Source of the DNA: Archivesica marissinica
Taxonomy: Eukaryota; Mollusca; Bivalvia; Venerida; Vesicomyidae
DNA length: 64,000 nucleotides
Assembly (NCBI GenBank): GCA_014843695.1
Contig: CM026403.1
Span: forward strand, 8,199,728 to 8,263,727
Direction of reading: 5' to 3'
The notes below the pieces were generated by a model. That model saw only the letters and a program-made list of their open reading frames with translations. It searched no databases and was not told the DNA's origin. Position numbers and translations under genes: made by a program. This document shows positions 46,001-54,478 of the stretch, one piece after another; within the stretch, counting starts at the first letter, position 1; each line of letters begins with the position of its first letter.

Positions 46001-48529
46001 GAATAGAAGGAGTGCTTTATAATGGGCCAGTGTATCTTACTAGACAACATTTTGTTTGAAAATCGTAAGGGAGATGTGGGCGAAATCAGGGTCCCTAGGA
46101 TATATGAAGTAACTGTATTGTAATGTGTATGCATGTCATAGGCATTATGGTATAGACATGTATTCACTGTATGATAAATACACATTCTGTTACAGACAAG
46201 GTAGCAATGAGGAGAGATCAGAGGTTGTAACCAAGGTTACAGTGTGTGAGATGATGCTGCGGTCACTACGGGATATCATTGCCTATTGTATATTACCGCC
46301 TAAAGGTATTCCATAACTTGAATTGTAAAAATAAATAACATTTGACCCATATAACTTTATAAGGTGTTGCTATATCGCATTAAATAAAAAATATTATAAA
46401 ATTTGAAATAGCAATGCTACTACACATTCTTCCATTATAATTTGAATCATTACAGAGTATAAGATGCAGTTAAAAAAACAGAGAAATTCCAGGCAGGAAA
46501 CGTATTTACTGTATAAAACGCATCTTTGAAGAAATGGACCAAATGTCGCGAAAACTAGTAATAAATATATAAACACTGGATGTGATTTGTAAGCGTTACT
46601 AGTCATGATAAGGACTCTGGTGTATGACCACTAAATAGTTAATATGCCATATGACGATTACGGTATTTGCAGGCAGTCAGTAAACATTGTTTTTTGCGAT
46701 ATAACCATATGAAAGTACGACTTTCTCGAATCGGTTTACCACGCCCTACGTTCATTCGGAACAAATCACTCTGTCGGCAATCAGAACAGACATCTTAGAC
46801 AGCTGTTACATCATCCCTGGTTACATTATCCCTGGTTACATCATCCCTGGTTACATCATCCCTGGTTACATCATCCCTGGTTACATCATCCCTGGTTACA
46901 TCATTCCTGGTTACATCATCCCTGGTTACATCATCCCTTGTTACATTATCCATGGTTACATCATCCCTGGTTACATCATCACTGGTTACATCATCCCTTG
47001 TTACATCATCCCTGGTTACATCATCCCTGGTTACATCATCCCTTGTTACATCATCACTGGTTACATCATCCCTGGTTACATCATCCCTGGTTACATCATC
47101 ACTGGTTACATCATCCCTTGTTACATCATCCCTGGTTACATCATCCCTGATTTAAATTGATATGTTCTCCTACTCTCCCAGTAAACTTATACGACCATAA
47201 CGCAATATTCTCTATTTAAACATTTGGGTCAGAGTCAATGTTTCATGTAGAGAGAAATCATGTTTGCCTAGTTGTTTGGTGTATCTACTAAAACCATAAA
47301 GGTGGCTTAAAGTTCCGCTATTCACTATGTTATATGTACCTCTGTTACTCTACCACAGGTCCTGTAGTGTTCAACTGCTGGGGTGGGATTTGATTCTTGC
47401 AGTATGGGCCCATTTGTAATGCTGTGGAATATTTTGCTCTACTATTTCAATTGTGTCTTTTTATTTCTTATATACCACGTTACACACTACGGTTTGTTTC
47501 CATTATTTTCCTTTCACAAGAAGTTGTGGCCATCAACGGTTTGTTTCCATTATTTTACTTTCACAAGAAGTGGTGGCCATCTTGGATTTTGCAAAATACA
47601 CCATTATAATACTGGGTTGGTACACAATGTGTTCGTGGCAAGCCGTGTTAATCTTGATTCCTCTTGTAGAGTTGCTAGAGCTAGAGCTAATATTGTTAGA
47701 TGTATATTACAGTGGACGATGATGAAAGTGTACTCAATGATCTAGTCAAGAAAGCCGAGACATTCCAGATCAATACTTGCAACAGACTCTCTGACATTCT
47801 ACAACACTGGATGTGGGACGGTAATTTATGAAGCCATTTATAGTCTCACCCAAACATAACCAGCAATGCCATTTCGAAAAAATTCTCATCGGATTTCCTA
47901 AATCTCCTTTTCTTTATCTTTAATATTAATGATGCTTTTACTATGTGGATCTGTGCTAGGATAGACAGGTCAGTGGTCATATGTAAGTTTATTTAATGTC
48001 ACTACCTGTTGCCCATTTGAACGACTGGCAGTTTACCTTTCCTTGGCAGAAACTGTCAACTTTTTCATATATAGAGACACTGTCTGAACATGGGGGCTCC
48101 AACCCATAACCATCAGTGATGATGGATCACAGTGGTATACAAGTCAGCGACCGTAAACACTTGACCATGGAGGAGGATGAAATTCTATAGTCCAGCAGGC
48201 CTCAAGGCTGCCCTGTCTTTCTATATGTCAACATATGTTGTGCAGTCCAAGTGTTACAACAAAGTGGTAGTATAAACTGCTTGATTATTGTAGTGTTGCC
48301 CATATTGAAAGTGCCAGTCAAATAGAATTTATATGTTTTGTTCTTAAAATTAATGAAAATTACCTTTATTTCAAATGCTATTGCAGGTGAAAGATTTGGT
48401 GAAAAAATCGACAAGTCCAAACTGGCTCAGATGTTGAGTGAACTTGTGCAAGACTTAAACAAAACATCTGTAATAAAACAATCAAGTTCTGAACTACAAA
48501 ATGGTGCTAATGAAATTTGTACAAGTTAA
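22008..48529 (+). CDS. MAPKAPK5: MAP kinase-activated protein kinase 5 (MK5/PRAK), complete, 13 coding exons
   Basis: Exons: 22008-22043, 24218-24291, 24756-24929, 26479-26587, 27711-27800, 28319-28414, 30458-30535, 31832-32019, 33705-33819, 36548-36675, 46196-46305, 47713-47820, 48387-48529. All introns are GT/AG with matching phases; the total is 1449 bases, 482 residues (human MK5 has 473). Kinase landmarks: glycine loop [10 protein letters not shown], Lys51 in YALK, catalytic HRD with Asp148, DFG from Asp169, Thr182 (the p38/ERK3 activation site) in LQTP, and the MK5-type YYVAPQ in place of APE. The C-terminal tail has the basic docking and nuclear-signal stretch SKRKYR and the MK5-specific helical region. 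MK5 is a Ser/Thr kinase acting downstream of p38 and ERK3/ERK4. The start is supported by an in-frame TGA at 21978 with no ATG between. Three introns contain tandem copies of the preceding exon's 3' end and donor, which is highly unusual. Confidence 0.97.
22339..22542 (-). mobile_element. SINE-D copy, MAPKAPK5 intron 1
   Basis: Full length in inverse orientation, with head, body (GCACCTCACACACATTGC inverted) and CCCCGCAAGGGG-type tail hairpin. Confidence 0.88.
23099..23120. repeat. C-run
   Basis: Sixteen or more consecutive C followed by ACCCACA; MAPKAPK5 intron 1. Confidence 0.85.
23187..23300 (+). mobile_element. Degraded SINE-D head fragment
   Basis: GTCCGTGGTATCCATGGTAG then GGATTTGGAAT-like sequence and GCACATATATGTAGTG, with many substitutions and no tail. 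Confidence 0.6.
23370..23598 (+). mobile_element. SINE-E copy, MAPKAPK5 intron 1
   Basis: Head GCGACATGGTAGCGCAGTTG, body with GTGTCCTTTAAGCAAAGC and GGATTCTATTAGGAATGAGG, and a slightly shortened tail. Confidence 0.8.
23740..23900 (-). mobile_element. Degraded SINE-E copy, MAPKAPK5 intron 1
   Basis: Inverse head (GCTACCACTGCGCTATCACT) and a diverged body. The tail is not recognisable. Confidence 0.65.
24337..24514. mobile_element. TA-targeting MITE (CAGTCAAACCTG termini)
   Basis: About 178 bases, ends CAGTCAAACCTGTGTTAG and CTTAAGACAGGTTTGACTG, flanked by TA. The interior repeats TTAAGCAGCC motifs and is strongly self-complementary. The termini and TA target fit the pogo/Tc1-mariner group by inference. 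MAPKAPK5 intron 2. Confidence 0.85.
25000..25465 (-). mobile_element. SINE-B variant split by a SINE-C insertion
   Basis: Left part (25000-25157) carries a tail resembling that of SINE-A (CGTCGATACCGGTTGCCC); the rest of the head is at 25406-25465. The SINE-C at 25158-25405 sits between, so it is younger. In intron 3 of MAPKAPK5. Confidence 0.75.
25158..25405 (+). mobile_element. SINE-C copy nested in SINE-B
   Basis: Head GTCCGATTAGTGCAGTGG, a degraded B box GGTTTGATAC, body GGACAGGTGGGTTTTC and 3' tail GATTAATATAAGTTGTTAAA. Confidence 0.88.
25608..25965. mobile_element. Two TA-targeting MITEs in tandem
   Basis: Copies 25608-25785 and 25788-25965 are head-to-tail and separated only by TA. 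MAPKAPK5 intron 3. Confidence 0.87.
26629..26806. mobile_element. TA-targeting MITE, 41 bases after MAPKAPK5 exon 4
   Basis: Complete copy with both termini and TA flanks. Confidence 0.87.
27240..27458 (+). mobile_element. SINE-C copy, MAPKAPK5 intron 4
   Basis: Well-preserved head with A box TTAGCGCAGTGG and B box GGTTCGATCC. The 3' tail is truncated after AAGTTGTTAAAA. Confidence 0.88.
27725..28090 (+). repeat. 76-bp array made of MAPKAPK5 exon 5 3' half plus its donor
   Basis: The true exon 5 (27711-27800) is followed by four more copies of its last roughly 55 bases, each with the donor GTATGATATTATC; the last copy lacks the exon end. Spacing is 76 bases, then 78 for the last. Each copy encodes [16 protein letters not shown], the catalytic loop. 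The unit is not a multiple of three and TGA follows the donor at once, so use of a downstream donor would truncate the kinase. Confidence 0.95.
28358..29083 (+). repeat. 57-bp in-frame array made of MAPKAPK5 exon 6 activation-segment sequence plus donor
   Basis: The last 57 bases of exon 6 (28358-28414, residues 175-193) are followed by 11 complete copies and one partial copy. Each complete copy ends CCTCAG|GTAGGT. The unit is exactly 19 codons, [19 protein letters not shown] or a variant, and no stop occurs until TAA at 29081-29083. Two copies keep the LQTP phosphosite context; the others have LQPP or IEPP. The donors at 28415, 28472 and onward to 29042 all have phase 0. Confidence 0.97.
29155..29197 (-). 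mobile_element. SINE-D or LINE tail fragment
   Basis: Only the 3' tail remains (hairpin CCCCTCACGGGG in place of CCCCGCGAGGGG), joined directly to the TA-MITE at 29201. The GATA-type end resembles the LINE more than SINE-D. Confidence 0.6.
29201..29378. mobile_element. TA-targeting MITE, MAPKAPK5 intron 6
   Basis: Complete copy with slightly changed ends (CTGTCAAACC and ATATTTGACTG). It abuts a LINE or SINE-D tail fragment. Confidence 0.83.
29553..30250. repeat. 30-bp minisatellite, MAPKAPK5 intron 6
   Basis: About 23 copies of a 30-base unit containing ATGTATGTAGAAATCAGCCA and GTTCTCAGAA. Because 30 is a multiple of three, long open frames appear on both strands; they are artefacts of the repeat. 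One 2-base insertion near 30040 shifts the phase. Confidence 0.95.
30703..31122. repeat. 30-bp minisatellite, MAPKAPK5 intron 7
   Basis: Fourteen copies of a 30-base unit containing GTAGGAATTAACCACACATG and CTGTATGCCT, with single T/G variants (CTTTATG or CTGTATG). It is unrelated in sequence to the 30-bp array in intron 6. Open frames through it are artefacts. Confidence 0.95.
31195..31598. mobile_element. TA-targeting MITE interrupted by a TTAA-MITE
   Basis: The two halves, 31195-31228 and 31472-31598, join correctly when the insert and one TTAA are removed. MAPKAPK5 intron 7. Confidence 0.87.
31229..31467. mobile_element. TTAA-targeting MITE (piggyBac-like), nested
   Basis: Ends CCCATTTCATTCTGGATAC and its inverse, flanked by TTAA at 31225-31228 and 31468-31471. 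The interior has GATCAG/CTGATC hairpins shared with the elements at 2378 and 49134. piggyBac-type by TTAA target; inferred. Confidence 0.85.
32084..32290. repeat. 40-bp tandem repeat, MAPKAPK5 intron 8
   Basis: Five copies of a 40-base unit starting GACATTTTCATCCAAATTTT and ending AATGGGGACGGGGC, 65 bases after exon 8. Confidence 0.93.
32541..32787 (+). mobile_element. SINE-C copy, MAPKAPK5 intron 8
   Basis: Complete copy with A-rich end. AATAGTGAT flanks it at 32523-32531 and 32788-32796. Confidence 0.88.
33176..33414 (-). mobile_element. SINE-E copy with 12-bp target duplication
   Basis: CATGACACTTTA occurs at 33164-33175 and 33415-33426. In MAPKAPK5 intron 8. Confidence 0.88.
33765..34560 (+). 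repeat. 91/95-bp array made of MAPKAPK5 exon 9 3' end plus donor
   Basis: The exon 9 end (to 33819) is repeated eight more times with its donor. Donor-like GTTAGT sites sit at 33820, 33911, 34006, 34101, 34192, 34283, 34378, 34469 and 34560. Units are 91 bases, or 95 where ACAG is inserted, and a larger 277-base period (91+91+95) is visible. Copies encode [13 protein letters not shown]. The unit does not preserve frame and TGA follows soon after the donor. Confidence 0.95.
34606..35183. repeat. 28-bp minisatellite, MAPKAPK5 intron 9
   Basis: About 20 copies of a 28-base unit containing TGTTGCACAATCTGTTGTG and GTAAATC. Variants GTGGTAAAT and GTGATAAAT come in blocks of four, suggesting a higher-order 8-unit period. 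It starts 46 bases after the exon 9-derived array. The open frames here are artefacts. Confidence 0.95.
35184..36039. other. MAPKAPK5 intron 9, unclassified repeat
   Basis: 35740-36010 has a tRNA-like start (GGTTTGAATCCC at about 35797) and ends GCACAATAAATAAACAAACA, so it is probably another SINE family; only one copy is seen. Confidence 0.4.
36040..36329. mobile_element. MITE with CAGGG-type termini, MAPKAPK5 intron 9
   Basis: Inverse orientation; CTAGG flanks both ends, suggesting a 5-bp target duplication. Confidence 0.78.
36724..37028. mobile_element. Inverted-repeat MITE (CCCGAGGTTATA termini), interrupted
   Basis: Left end CCCGAGGTTATA, then the nested MITE, then TCTCAAATCTCAAGTTCAAG, and a right inverse end GGTTTATAACCTCC. 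An uninterrupted relative is at 48733-48870. Confidence 0.75.
36737..36907. mobile_element. TA-targeting MITE nested in another inverted-repeat MITE
   Basis: Inserted at TA in the left terminus of the element spanning 36724-37028. MAPKAPK5 intron 10. Confidence 0.85.
37214..37471 (+). mobile_element. SINE-B copy in MAPKAPK5 intron 10
   Basis: Full length, with near-duplicate flanks TAATCCGAATCA and TAATCCGCATCA. It ends about 60 bases before the 80-bp satellite begins. Confidence 0.87.
37530..45320 (-). repeat. 80-bp tRNA-like satellite, MAPKAPK5 intron 10, containing the assembly gap
   Basis: About 85 readable copies of an 80-base unit, plus one copy right of a 1000-N gap, so the true copy number is unknown. 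Read on the minus strand the unit aligns along its length with the tRNA-like head of SINE-A. It has an A-box-like TGGTCCAGTGATAATGCA, an anticodon-stem-like TTGGACTAGTAGTCCAG and a B-box-like GGTTCCATCT. The plus-strand open frames of 77-129 codons inside it are by-products of the repeat. Confidence 0.93.
44239..45238. other. Assembly gap (1000 N)
   Basis: Exactly 1000 N, the usual placeholder for a gap of unknown length, inside the 80-bp satellite. The array could be much longer than shown. Confidence 0.98.
45384..45561. mobile_element. TA-targeting MITE, MAPKAPK5 intron 10
   Basis: Complete copy just beyond the satellite's right edge. Confidence 0.87.
45871..46100. mobile_element. MITE with CAGGG-type termini, right end lost
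   Basis: Starts GGGTTCATTCTAGGTCAG and ends within GGTCCCTAGG, 95 bases before MAPKAPK5 exon 11. Confidence 0.7.
46806..47153. repeat. 15-bp minisatellite, MAPKAPK5 intron 11
   Basis: About 23 copies of CCTGGTTACATCATC with CCTTG and ACTGG variants. Both plus-strand open frames in it are repeat artefacts. Confidence 0.95.
47985..48178 (-). mobile_element. SINE-B variant copy, MAPKAPK5 intron 12
   Basis: Same variant as the split copy in intron 3: tail GTCACTACCTGTTGCCC, then a SINE-B body and head, with several deletions. Confidence 0.75.
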
Positions 48530-48732
48530 CGAGTTTACAACCGAGAAGTCGTCGTCGAGGAGTATAGTGCTTTAAACTTTAAGTGTTTGGGATTCCATGA
48601 CTGAGTGGTTATTTTCTTTCGCTTGCCACTAACTGCTGTAGATTCTAACCCTGCCAGGTGTGTGAAATTCCTTGTATAAGATCAGTAGTTATAGCTAGAT
48701 GCGTGAGTGTTGTCTTGTATAGTCACCAGGTC

Positions 48733-48870
48733 CCGAGGTTATAAAACTTTTCTCAGATCTCAAACTCAAGCTCAAGTGAGCTGATTGGTTGATTCTGAGT
48801 GTTACTGTCATCTGAACCAATCAAACGCTTGAGACTGAGTTTTGAGATTGGAGAAAAGTTTATAATCTCC
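48733..48870. mobile_element. Inverted-repeat MITE (GAGGTTATAAAACTTTTCTC termini)
   Basis: About 138 bases. The left end and its near-inverse GAGAAAAGTTTATAATCTCC are almost perfect; inside is CTCAAACTCAAGCTCAAGTG and its inverse. It lies 200 bases after the MAPKAPK5 stop, possibly in the 3' UTR. Confidence 0.8.
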
Positions 48871-49133
48871 AGGCCAGGGTGTCTTCCTCCATCACTAAAA
48901 CCTGGATTGTTTTCAATATTTGTGCAGAATGTAAGCCAAAAATCAAGCAAAGAATTTACCCAAACCATTATAAGGAAGCAATGTACCACAATTGGATGTA
49001 GAAAGTAATGATGGAATTATGTCCATCTATCTGTGAACATTTGCCTTGTAATGCATGTTTGGTAATTGTATGAGTTTGTTCAGACATGTTCATCGACCGT
49101 AACCACTCAGCCACGGTGGAAATGTTCCCTTAA

Positions 49134-49373
49134 CCCTTTCAACCCCACAGGCCTCTAAATAGGCTTATGAAAAGTGTAGATCCAGATGAGCCGGCTCGTG
49201 ACGAGCCGTCTCATCAGGATCTGCACTTTTTTGCCAGTAATAATTATTACTATTTTTAGATAAAATTACCCATTTTGATAAATGAACTGTGGTCCAAAGG
49301 TAATTTTCTTATTAATGTATTGGTCTGAAAATATCACGGACCAGTCCATGTCAGTTACTTGGGGTTGAATGGG
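49134..49373. mobile_element. TTAA-targeting MITE downstream of MAPKAPK5
   Basis: TTAA at 49130-49133 and 49374-49377; ends CCCTTTCAACCCCA and TGGGGTTGAATGGG. Internal hairpin centred on CGGCTCGTGACGAGCCG. Confidence 0.8.
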
Positions 49374-49568
49374 TTAAATATAGTCCTCATATTATTTAAA
49401 ATGCATTTTCTGTGATAGTTTTAATTAACAAGAAATCATTATGTCCCCCCATATTGGAGAAGCATATTTTATTTGTACCTCATCCATGCAAACTGGTAAA
49501 CACGTATTTAAGTGCCTAGGAGAAACTAGCAACGATAGATAAAAAGGTTATCTCTTTTGTGGTTATAA

Positions 49569-49758
49569 AATGCGGATTTGGAATCGAACGGTCCTGGTTC
49601 GATCCTCAGTCAGACCACGTATGTAGTGTCATTGAGCAACAAGGCACCTCACACACATTGCTTAGTATTGGTTAACCGCTATGGTCGGCTAAGCATGCCC
49701 AGGAAAACATGTCTAGGTCCTCGGAAGGGGTTTGACATTAATGGAACATACATACATA
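49569..49758 (+). mobile_element. SINE-D copy, first bases of the head missing
   Basis: Starts within the anticodon arm (GCGGATTTGGAATCGAACGG) and continues to the tail, 1 kb downstream of the MAPKAPK5 stop. Confidence 0.85.
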
Positions 49759-49868
49759 GAATGTAATTACCTATTATACCTGTATACTATTTGTTCAACT
49801 ATTTATTGCAGAATCTGAGTATTTCAACTAATAAACAAGTGTTTATTGACAACAAAATAATGTAAATA

Positions 49869-50045
49869 CAGTCAAACCTGTTCTAGTGGCCACCTTTATT
49901 AAGCAGCCAACCTGTATTAAGCAGCCAGTTTCTAGATTCCCAATATGTTGTTTTATTATACATTAACCTCTATTAAGCAGCCACCTGTGCTAAGCAGCCA
50001 CTTTCTGTGATTCCCTTGGCTGGCTGCTTAAGACAGGTTTGACTG
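49869..50045. mobile_element. TA-targeting MITE downstream of MAPKAPK5
   Basis: Complete copy with TA flanks. Confidence 0.87.
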
Positions 50046-50533
50046 TAGAGTCAACATCCATACATAATGCAATGTGTATCACGAATAATAAGATTTCCAT
50101 AATAAGATTTCCCGTTATATCTCACATTTGTACATGTGCATATTTATTTTTAGAGTGAGGGGATTTAAATACAGTACCATCATGCGTTAGTAGAATTCAA
50201 TAATAAACAAACCTCAATCCAAGAGTGTGGCTGAACATGAACATACATTTTTGAGAGTCAATAGAGATTTGATTGAAAATTAGTTTTTTGAATTATTTCG
50301 AAAGAATTTGTAATACCGGTAGCAATGCTATTTATACTTAAAAATGTTTTTCTTTTCATTTTGTAATGTAATTGCACTTTAACCATATTGCAATAAATAA
50401 TAAAATGTTTAAAACAGTTTGTTATTATTCTTTGGCTCTATTCATTTAACCCTTAGGGAACTATTATATTGCCCTCTTTATTTATATACAAATAACAGTT
50501 TCACTTTAACCCTTTAGACAGATTGGACTATCT
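50046..50533. other. Downstream of MAPKAPK5
   Basis: AATAAATAATAAAATG at about 50393 could serve as a polyadenylation region, but the 3' end of the gene cannot be set by eye. Confidence 0.3.
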
Positions 50534-50543
50534 TCATGAAAAC

Positions 50544-50820
50544 ACTGTGTTATACGTTTATTTATCGGTGCACCCAGTTGCCCATATGAGCGACGAAGAG
50601 ATTAGTCATTTTAGATTTGTTTGGAGGATAATGCAATGATACAGAGAGAGACGCATTCCAGAATCTCCTCTGGTTCTTTTACGTGTAAAGCACCGACACA
50701 AGACCTCAGTTTAACGTCCCATCTGAAAGACTGTTAAATTTATTAGGGACAGATAGTGATCAAACCTGTGATCCCTGGATTACCAGTCCAATGTGTTGAC
50801 CACTCGACAACAGATCTGTC
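50544..50820 (-). mobile_element. SINE-A copy with 10-bp target duplication
   Basis: Flanked by TCATGAAAAC at 50534-50543 and 50821-50830, which shows LINE-mediated insertion. The head is slightly degraded. Confidence 0.85.
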
Positions 50821-50830
50821 TCATGAAAAC

Positions 50831-51577
50831 GCCACTCATCCACTACGTGGTGTAACTCGCCTGAGCACAAGAACAGGTGTTTTGATCATGTCCAGTATCT
50901 ATACTGATCTCCATCCATCAACAATCACGGTCAACACCATATCCTCTGAAAACTGACATTCATAACCAGTTATCATTCAAAGTTCAATTACTCTGGTGTA
51001 GAACAAGATATAACTTGAATCATTGAATAGGTAAAAGGATATGTAAGAAAAAGGCAATGCATGGACAAAAACATGGAAGAATATTGAGTGGATGAGCTAA
51101 CAATGTGCATGTACAAAGATAGGCTGAGAAACTCAAACACAATGGATTATAAGATACACATTCAGAAGATCAAAGATAGTAGGGGCCTACGCAATAGAAA
51201 TGTAGGCCTACTAAAGACGTGCAAATGAAAGAGCGTGTGCATCTAATGGGAATAAAGTAACTGGTCAAAAAGGAATTAGAATATAGAGGAACAAGAAGCA
51301 TAGAAGAACGTGAATGAATTAAGAAGTCCAAGGGAATGCAGAGTATAAAGGTTATAACATGTAGGAATTAGACAAGAATGCCAATTAGAAACGGTTTAAT
51401 GTGTGTAGGAATGGTAAAAAAAGGAATACAAATACATGACATAGAAATATAATAGACGCAAAAAAGAGATATAAATAAAGATGACTAAGATAATGGATAA
51501 AAGGTATTTACTAAATACAACTATCGAGTTGATTGGATCAAATAACAATAAATTTGCTTCATTCGTCGCATTACATT
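50831..51577. other. No gene seen
   Basis: A-rich plus strand with diffuse GAA-rich motifs; no open frame of note. Confidence 0.5.
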
Positions 51578-52060
51578 GAACACCTGCATAGACTGATCAC
51601 TGGCATAGATTGACCACTGGCATAGACTGATCGCTGACATAGACTGATCACTGGCATAGATTGACCACTGGCATAGACTGATCGCTGACATAGACTGACC
51701 ACTGACATAGACTGACCACTGGCATACACTGACCACTGGCATACACTGACCACTGGCATACACTGACCACTGGCATACACTGACCACTGGCATTGACTGA
51801 TCGCTGGCATAGACTGATCGCTGGCATAGACTGACCACTGACATAGACTGACCACTGGCATACACTGACCACTGGCATACACTGACCACTGGCATACACT
51901 GACCACTGGCATACACTGACCACTGGCATTGACTGATCGCTGGCATAGACTGATCGCTGGCATAGACTGATCGCTGGCATAGACTGCATAGACTGATCGC
52001 TGGCATAGACTGACCACTGGCATAGACTGACCACTGACATACAATGACCTTGCATATGCT
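51578..52060. repeat. 17-bp minisatellite downstream of MAPKAPK5
   Basis: About 28 copies of a 17-base unit, GACCACTGGCATAGACT, with ATCGCT and CATACACT variants in blocks and a few slips. Minus-strand open frames of up to 196 codons here are artefacts. Confidence 0.93.
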
Positions 52061-52584
52061 TCCTCTGACACAGGGTTCCAATGGCATAAACGTACCACTT
52101 ACCACTGCCATACAGATTGTGCTAAACCAATTCCTTTTGCTTAAACCAAATACCTCTTACCTTACGAAGTACTGAGAACTATCTGTGTAAATTTTAAAAA
52201 AAGCCGGTGCTGTATTTGGTTTGTTTGCAAGATAAAGTAAAACGCGTGCCTTAAAATGCATTTGTTCCTGAAGGATTTGCACTGAGCATATCAACAAAAT
52301 GATGCTTGCTTAAGACTTTAATTTGAAAACGTTAGACGTTTACGTTCATTCCATAGACTAGTTTTCACATTGTTGTGCAGTGGCGAACACATGACCATGT
52401 CATTCAAGCGAAAAGTGAAAGATTTAAGTAACACTACGATAAAATTGGCACCACGCCTGTTCTTTGGTAAATAGCATGTGTCATCTCTATTTCCGAATTA
52501 TATGATTTAACCTGAACATATTTGAATATAGGCCACCGACATCAATTAGATTAGCATAACCTACAGTGAGTACTGGTATATGTG

Positions 52585-52793
52585 TGTATGTATGTTCCAT
52601 TAATGTCAAACCCCTTGCGGGGACATAGACATGTTTTCCTGGGCAGGCTTAGCCGACCTAAGTGGTTAACCAGTACTAAGCAATGTGTGTGAGGTGCCTT
52701 GCTCAATGACACTACACACGTGGCCTGACCGATTATCGAACCCGGGACCGTTCGATTCCAAGTCCGATGCTCTACCACTGGGCCAAGGACGCC
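52585..52793 (-). mobile_element. SINE-D copy
   Basis: Full length, inverse orientation, TATG-type end and CCCCTTGCGGGG hairpin. Confidence 0.87.
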
Positions 52794-53104
52794 ACACAGG
52801 TATAGACAGACCACTGTCATAAAGCGACCATTTTCAAGACTGGTCATTGTTGTTCACTGATTCGGCGAGATATGAATGTAGAATTGTATAAAAACCGAAA
52901 TAACCGAAGTGCCAGAAAAAGAAATGAACAACGACCATGCACTAATATATTTAAGAAACATGTATGCACGTCGTATTTTCAACGTCGTATTAGACATGAA
53001 ATTAAATCGTTTGGGAACCAAATCCAACATGTTCCTAACGTGATTTTATTCTTTTTTTATAGTGTTTTATCCATCCCATATATGAGGCACGCCTAAATAA
53101 ACTA

Positions 53105-53596
53105 CAGTCAACCATGTCTTAAGCGACCAGTCCAGGGAATCACAGAAAGTGACTGTGTAGCACAGTTGGCTGTGGAGGTAACATGTATAAGAAGGCAACA
53201 TATAGAGACTGTAAAACTGGCTGTTTAGCGCGGGTTGGCTGCTTAATAGAGGTGCTCACTGTTATGTCATTGACTTGTCAGTATATCCAAGTAAGGGTTC
53301 GAGACCCAATACGGATAACGTTTTGATAGTTTACTACAGTTTAATCTACATGATACAAGTACAACGGCAGTATTCAATACAATGCATACCATAACGTTTA
53401 TATACGTTTATTTAAAGTCGCAACCGCATAAATGCATTTGGGCGACTATATCATACTATAACAATGGGACATGCTTATTATATAGCGCAGTAACAGTAAC
53501 TCATGTACTAACAGTGTTGCTGAAGCAGCATTGTTGTGTCCCTTGGTATGTATATAATTCATATGTACACAACACTCGCTAACACAGGTTTGACTG
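53105..53596. mobile_element. Diverged TA-targeting MITE split by about 310 bases
   Basis: Left part 53105-53265 (CAGTCAACCATGTCTTAAGC) and right end 53583-53596 (CACAGGTTTGACTG). The inserted DNA is AT-rich and not identified. Confidence 0.6.
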
Positions 53597-54046
53597 TATG
53601 TACTTTAGGTAGCACTTCAATATAGCATTTAGTTTGGTCTGGTCATAGATTCGTCTACGTAACAGTGCAACAGAAAATATCTAATCACAGGAATTTGATG
53701 TGTTTATTCGTCACAATAAATCCATATGTTAACAAGTGTAACGTGTTTCCAGTCTTCACTACAAATGTGAATTAACAAGAAATAAAACACAAACTTGTGT
53801 GGTCTGTTCAGGTTTGCTGCTAACACTGCTTTCTGAGTGGGAATTACATGTATATATAGTATACAAAGCATTCCACAAGTCAAATTTCATAATGTATTGG
53901 TTACTTCTCTAGCTGAAAGCATTATAGTACGGTAAAAATGAATACGGTATGTTCATATTGTCTAAGTTGTGAAGATGTGGGTGGATTTGGGCAATATTAT
54001 AAGCGGACTGAACACAATGGATAAAACATATTAAAACGCCGTATGT

Positions 54047-54137
54047 GTCACGTGACTAACGCAAACGAAACGAAATTTTGTCGCCATTTTCACCGCATGG
54101 GTAAACCTTTGCTGCCAAAGAAATACGTATTGTGTAG
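54047..54137 (+). other. Candidate promoter and short first exon of an unidentified gene
   Basis: GTCACGTGAC (CLEAR/E-box palindrome, 54047-54056) precedes GTCGCCATTTTCACCGC and then an ATG at 54097 with 13 codons (MGKPLLPKKYVLC) ending at donor GTAAAT (54138). No downstream exon was found, and the product is not recognised. It could be chance. Confidence 0.22.
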
Positions 54138-54376
54138 GTAAATATACCTTAGTTATAGACAGCAACGTTATCTACACATTGTCGTACCACTATACCTTAG
54201 AATCACTTCTGTGCAGTAAAGTCTGAGGACTAGAATCGACTTTTGAAATCGTACCCATGTCAGTTCGTACCCGGTCTGTGCCGTGGAAAAAACGTTTTGT
54301 CTTCGAAATATATGTCCACAAATGAAATCATTATGACCACGTCATGATTTTCTATATGACTCCACATGGAAATGTA

Positions 54377-54436
54377 GATGTATGTATGTTCCATTAATAT
54401 CAAACATGTTTTCCTGAGCAGGCTTAGCCGACCTAT
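54377..54436 (-). mobile_element. SINE-D 3' fragment with deleted hairpin
   Basis: Short inverse fragment with the ATTAATATCAAACATG end directly joined to TTTTCCTGAGCAGGCTTAGC; the hairpin part is missing. Confidence 0.6.
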
Positions 54437-54478
54437 TTCTAGTCCACATATTTAGACTTGAAAAATGTGACATTTTAC

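Noticed and set aside
46938..47155. Frames encoding LHHPW or VTSSL repeats
   Set aside because: 15-bp array artefact.
51521..52111. Minus-strand frames of up to 196 codons (QWSVYASG repeats)
   Set aside because: 17-bp minisatellite reading through three frames.
52872..53096. 74-codon frame MNVELYKNRNNRS
   Set aside because: Basic and Asn-rich but without homology, splice signals or promoter context.
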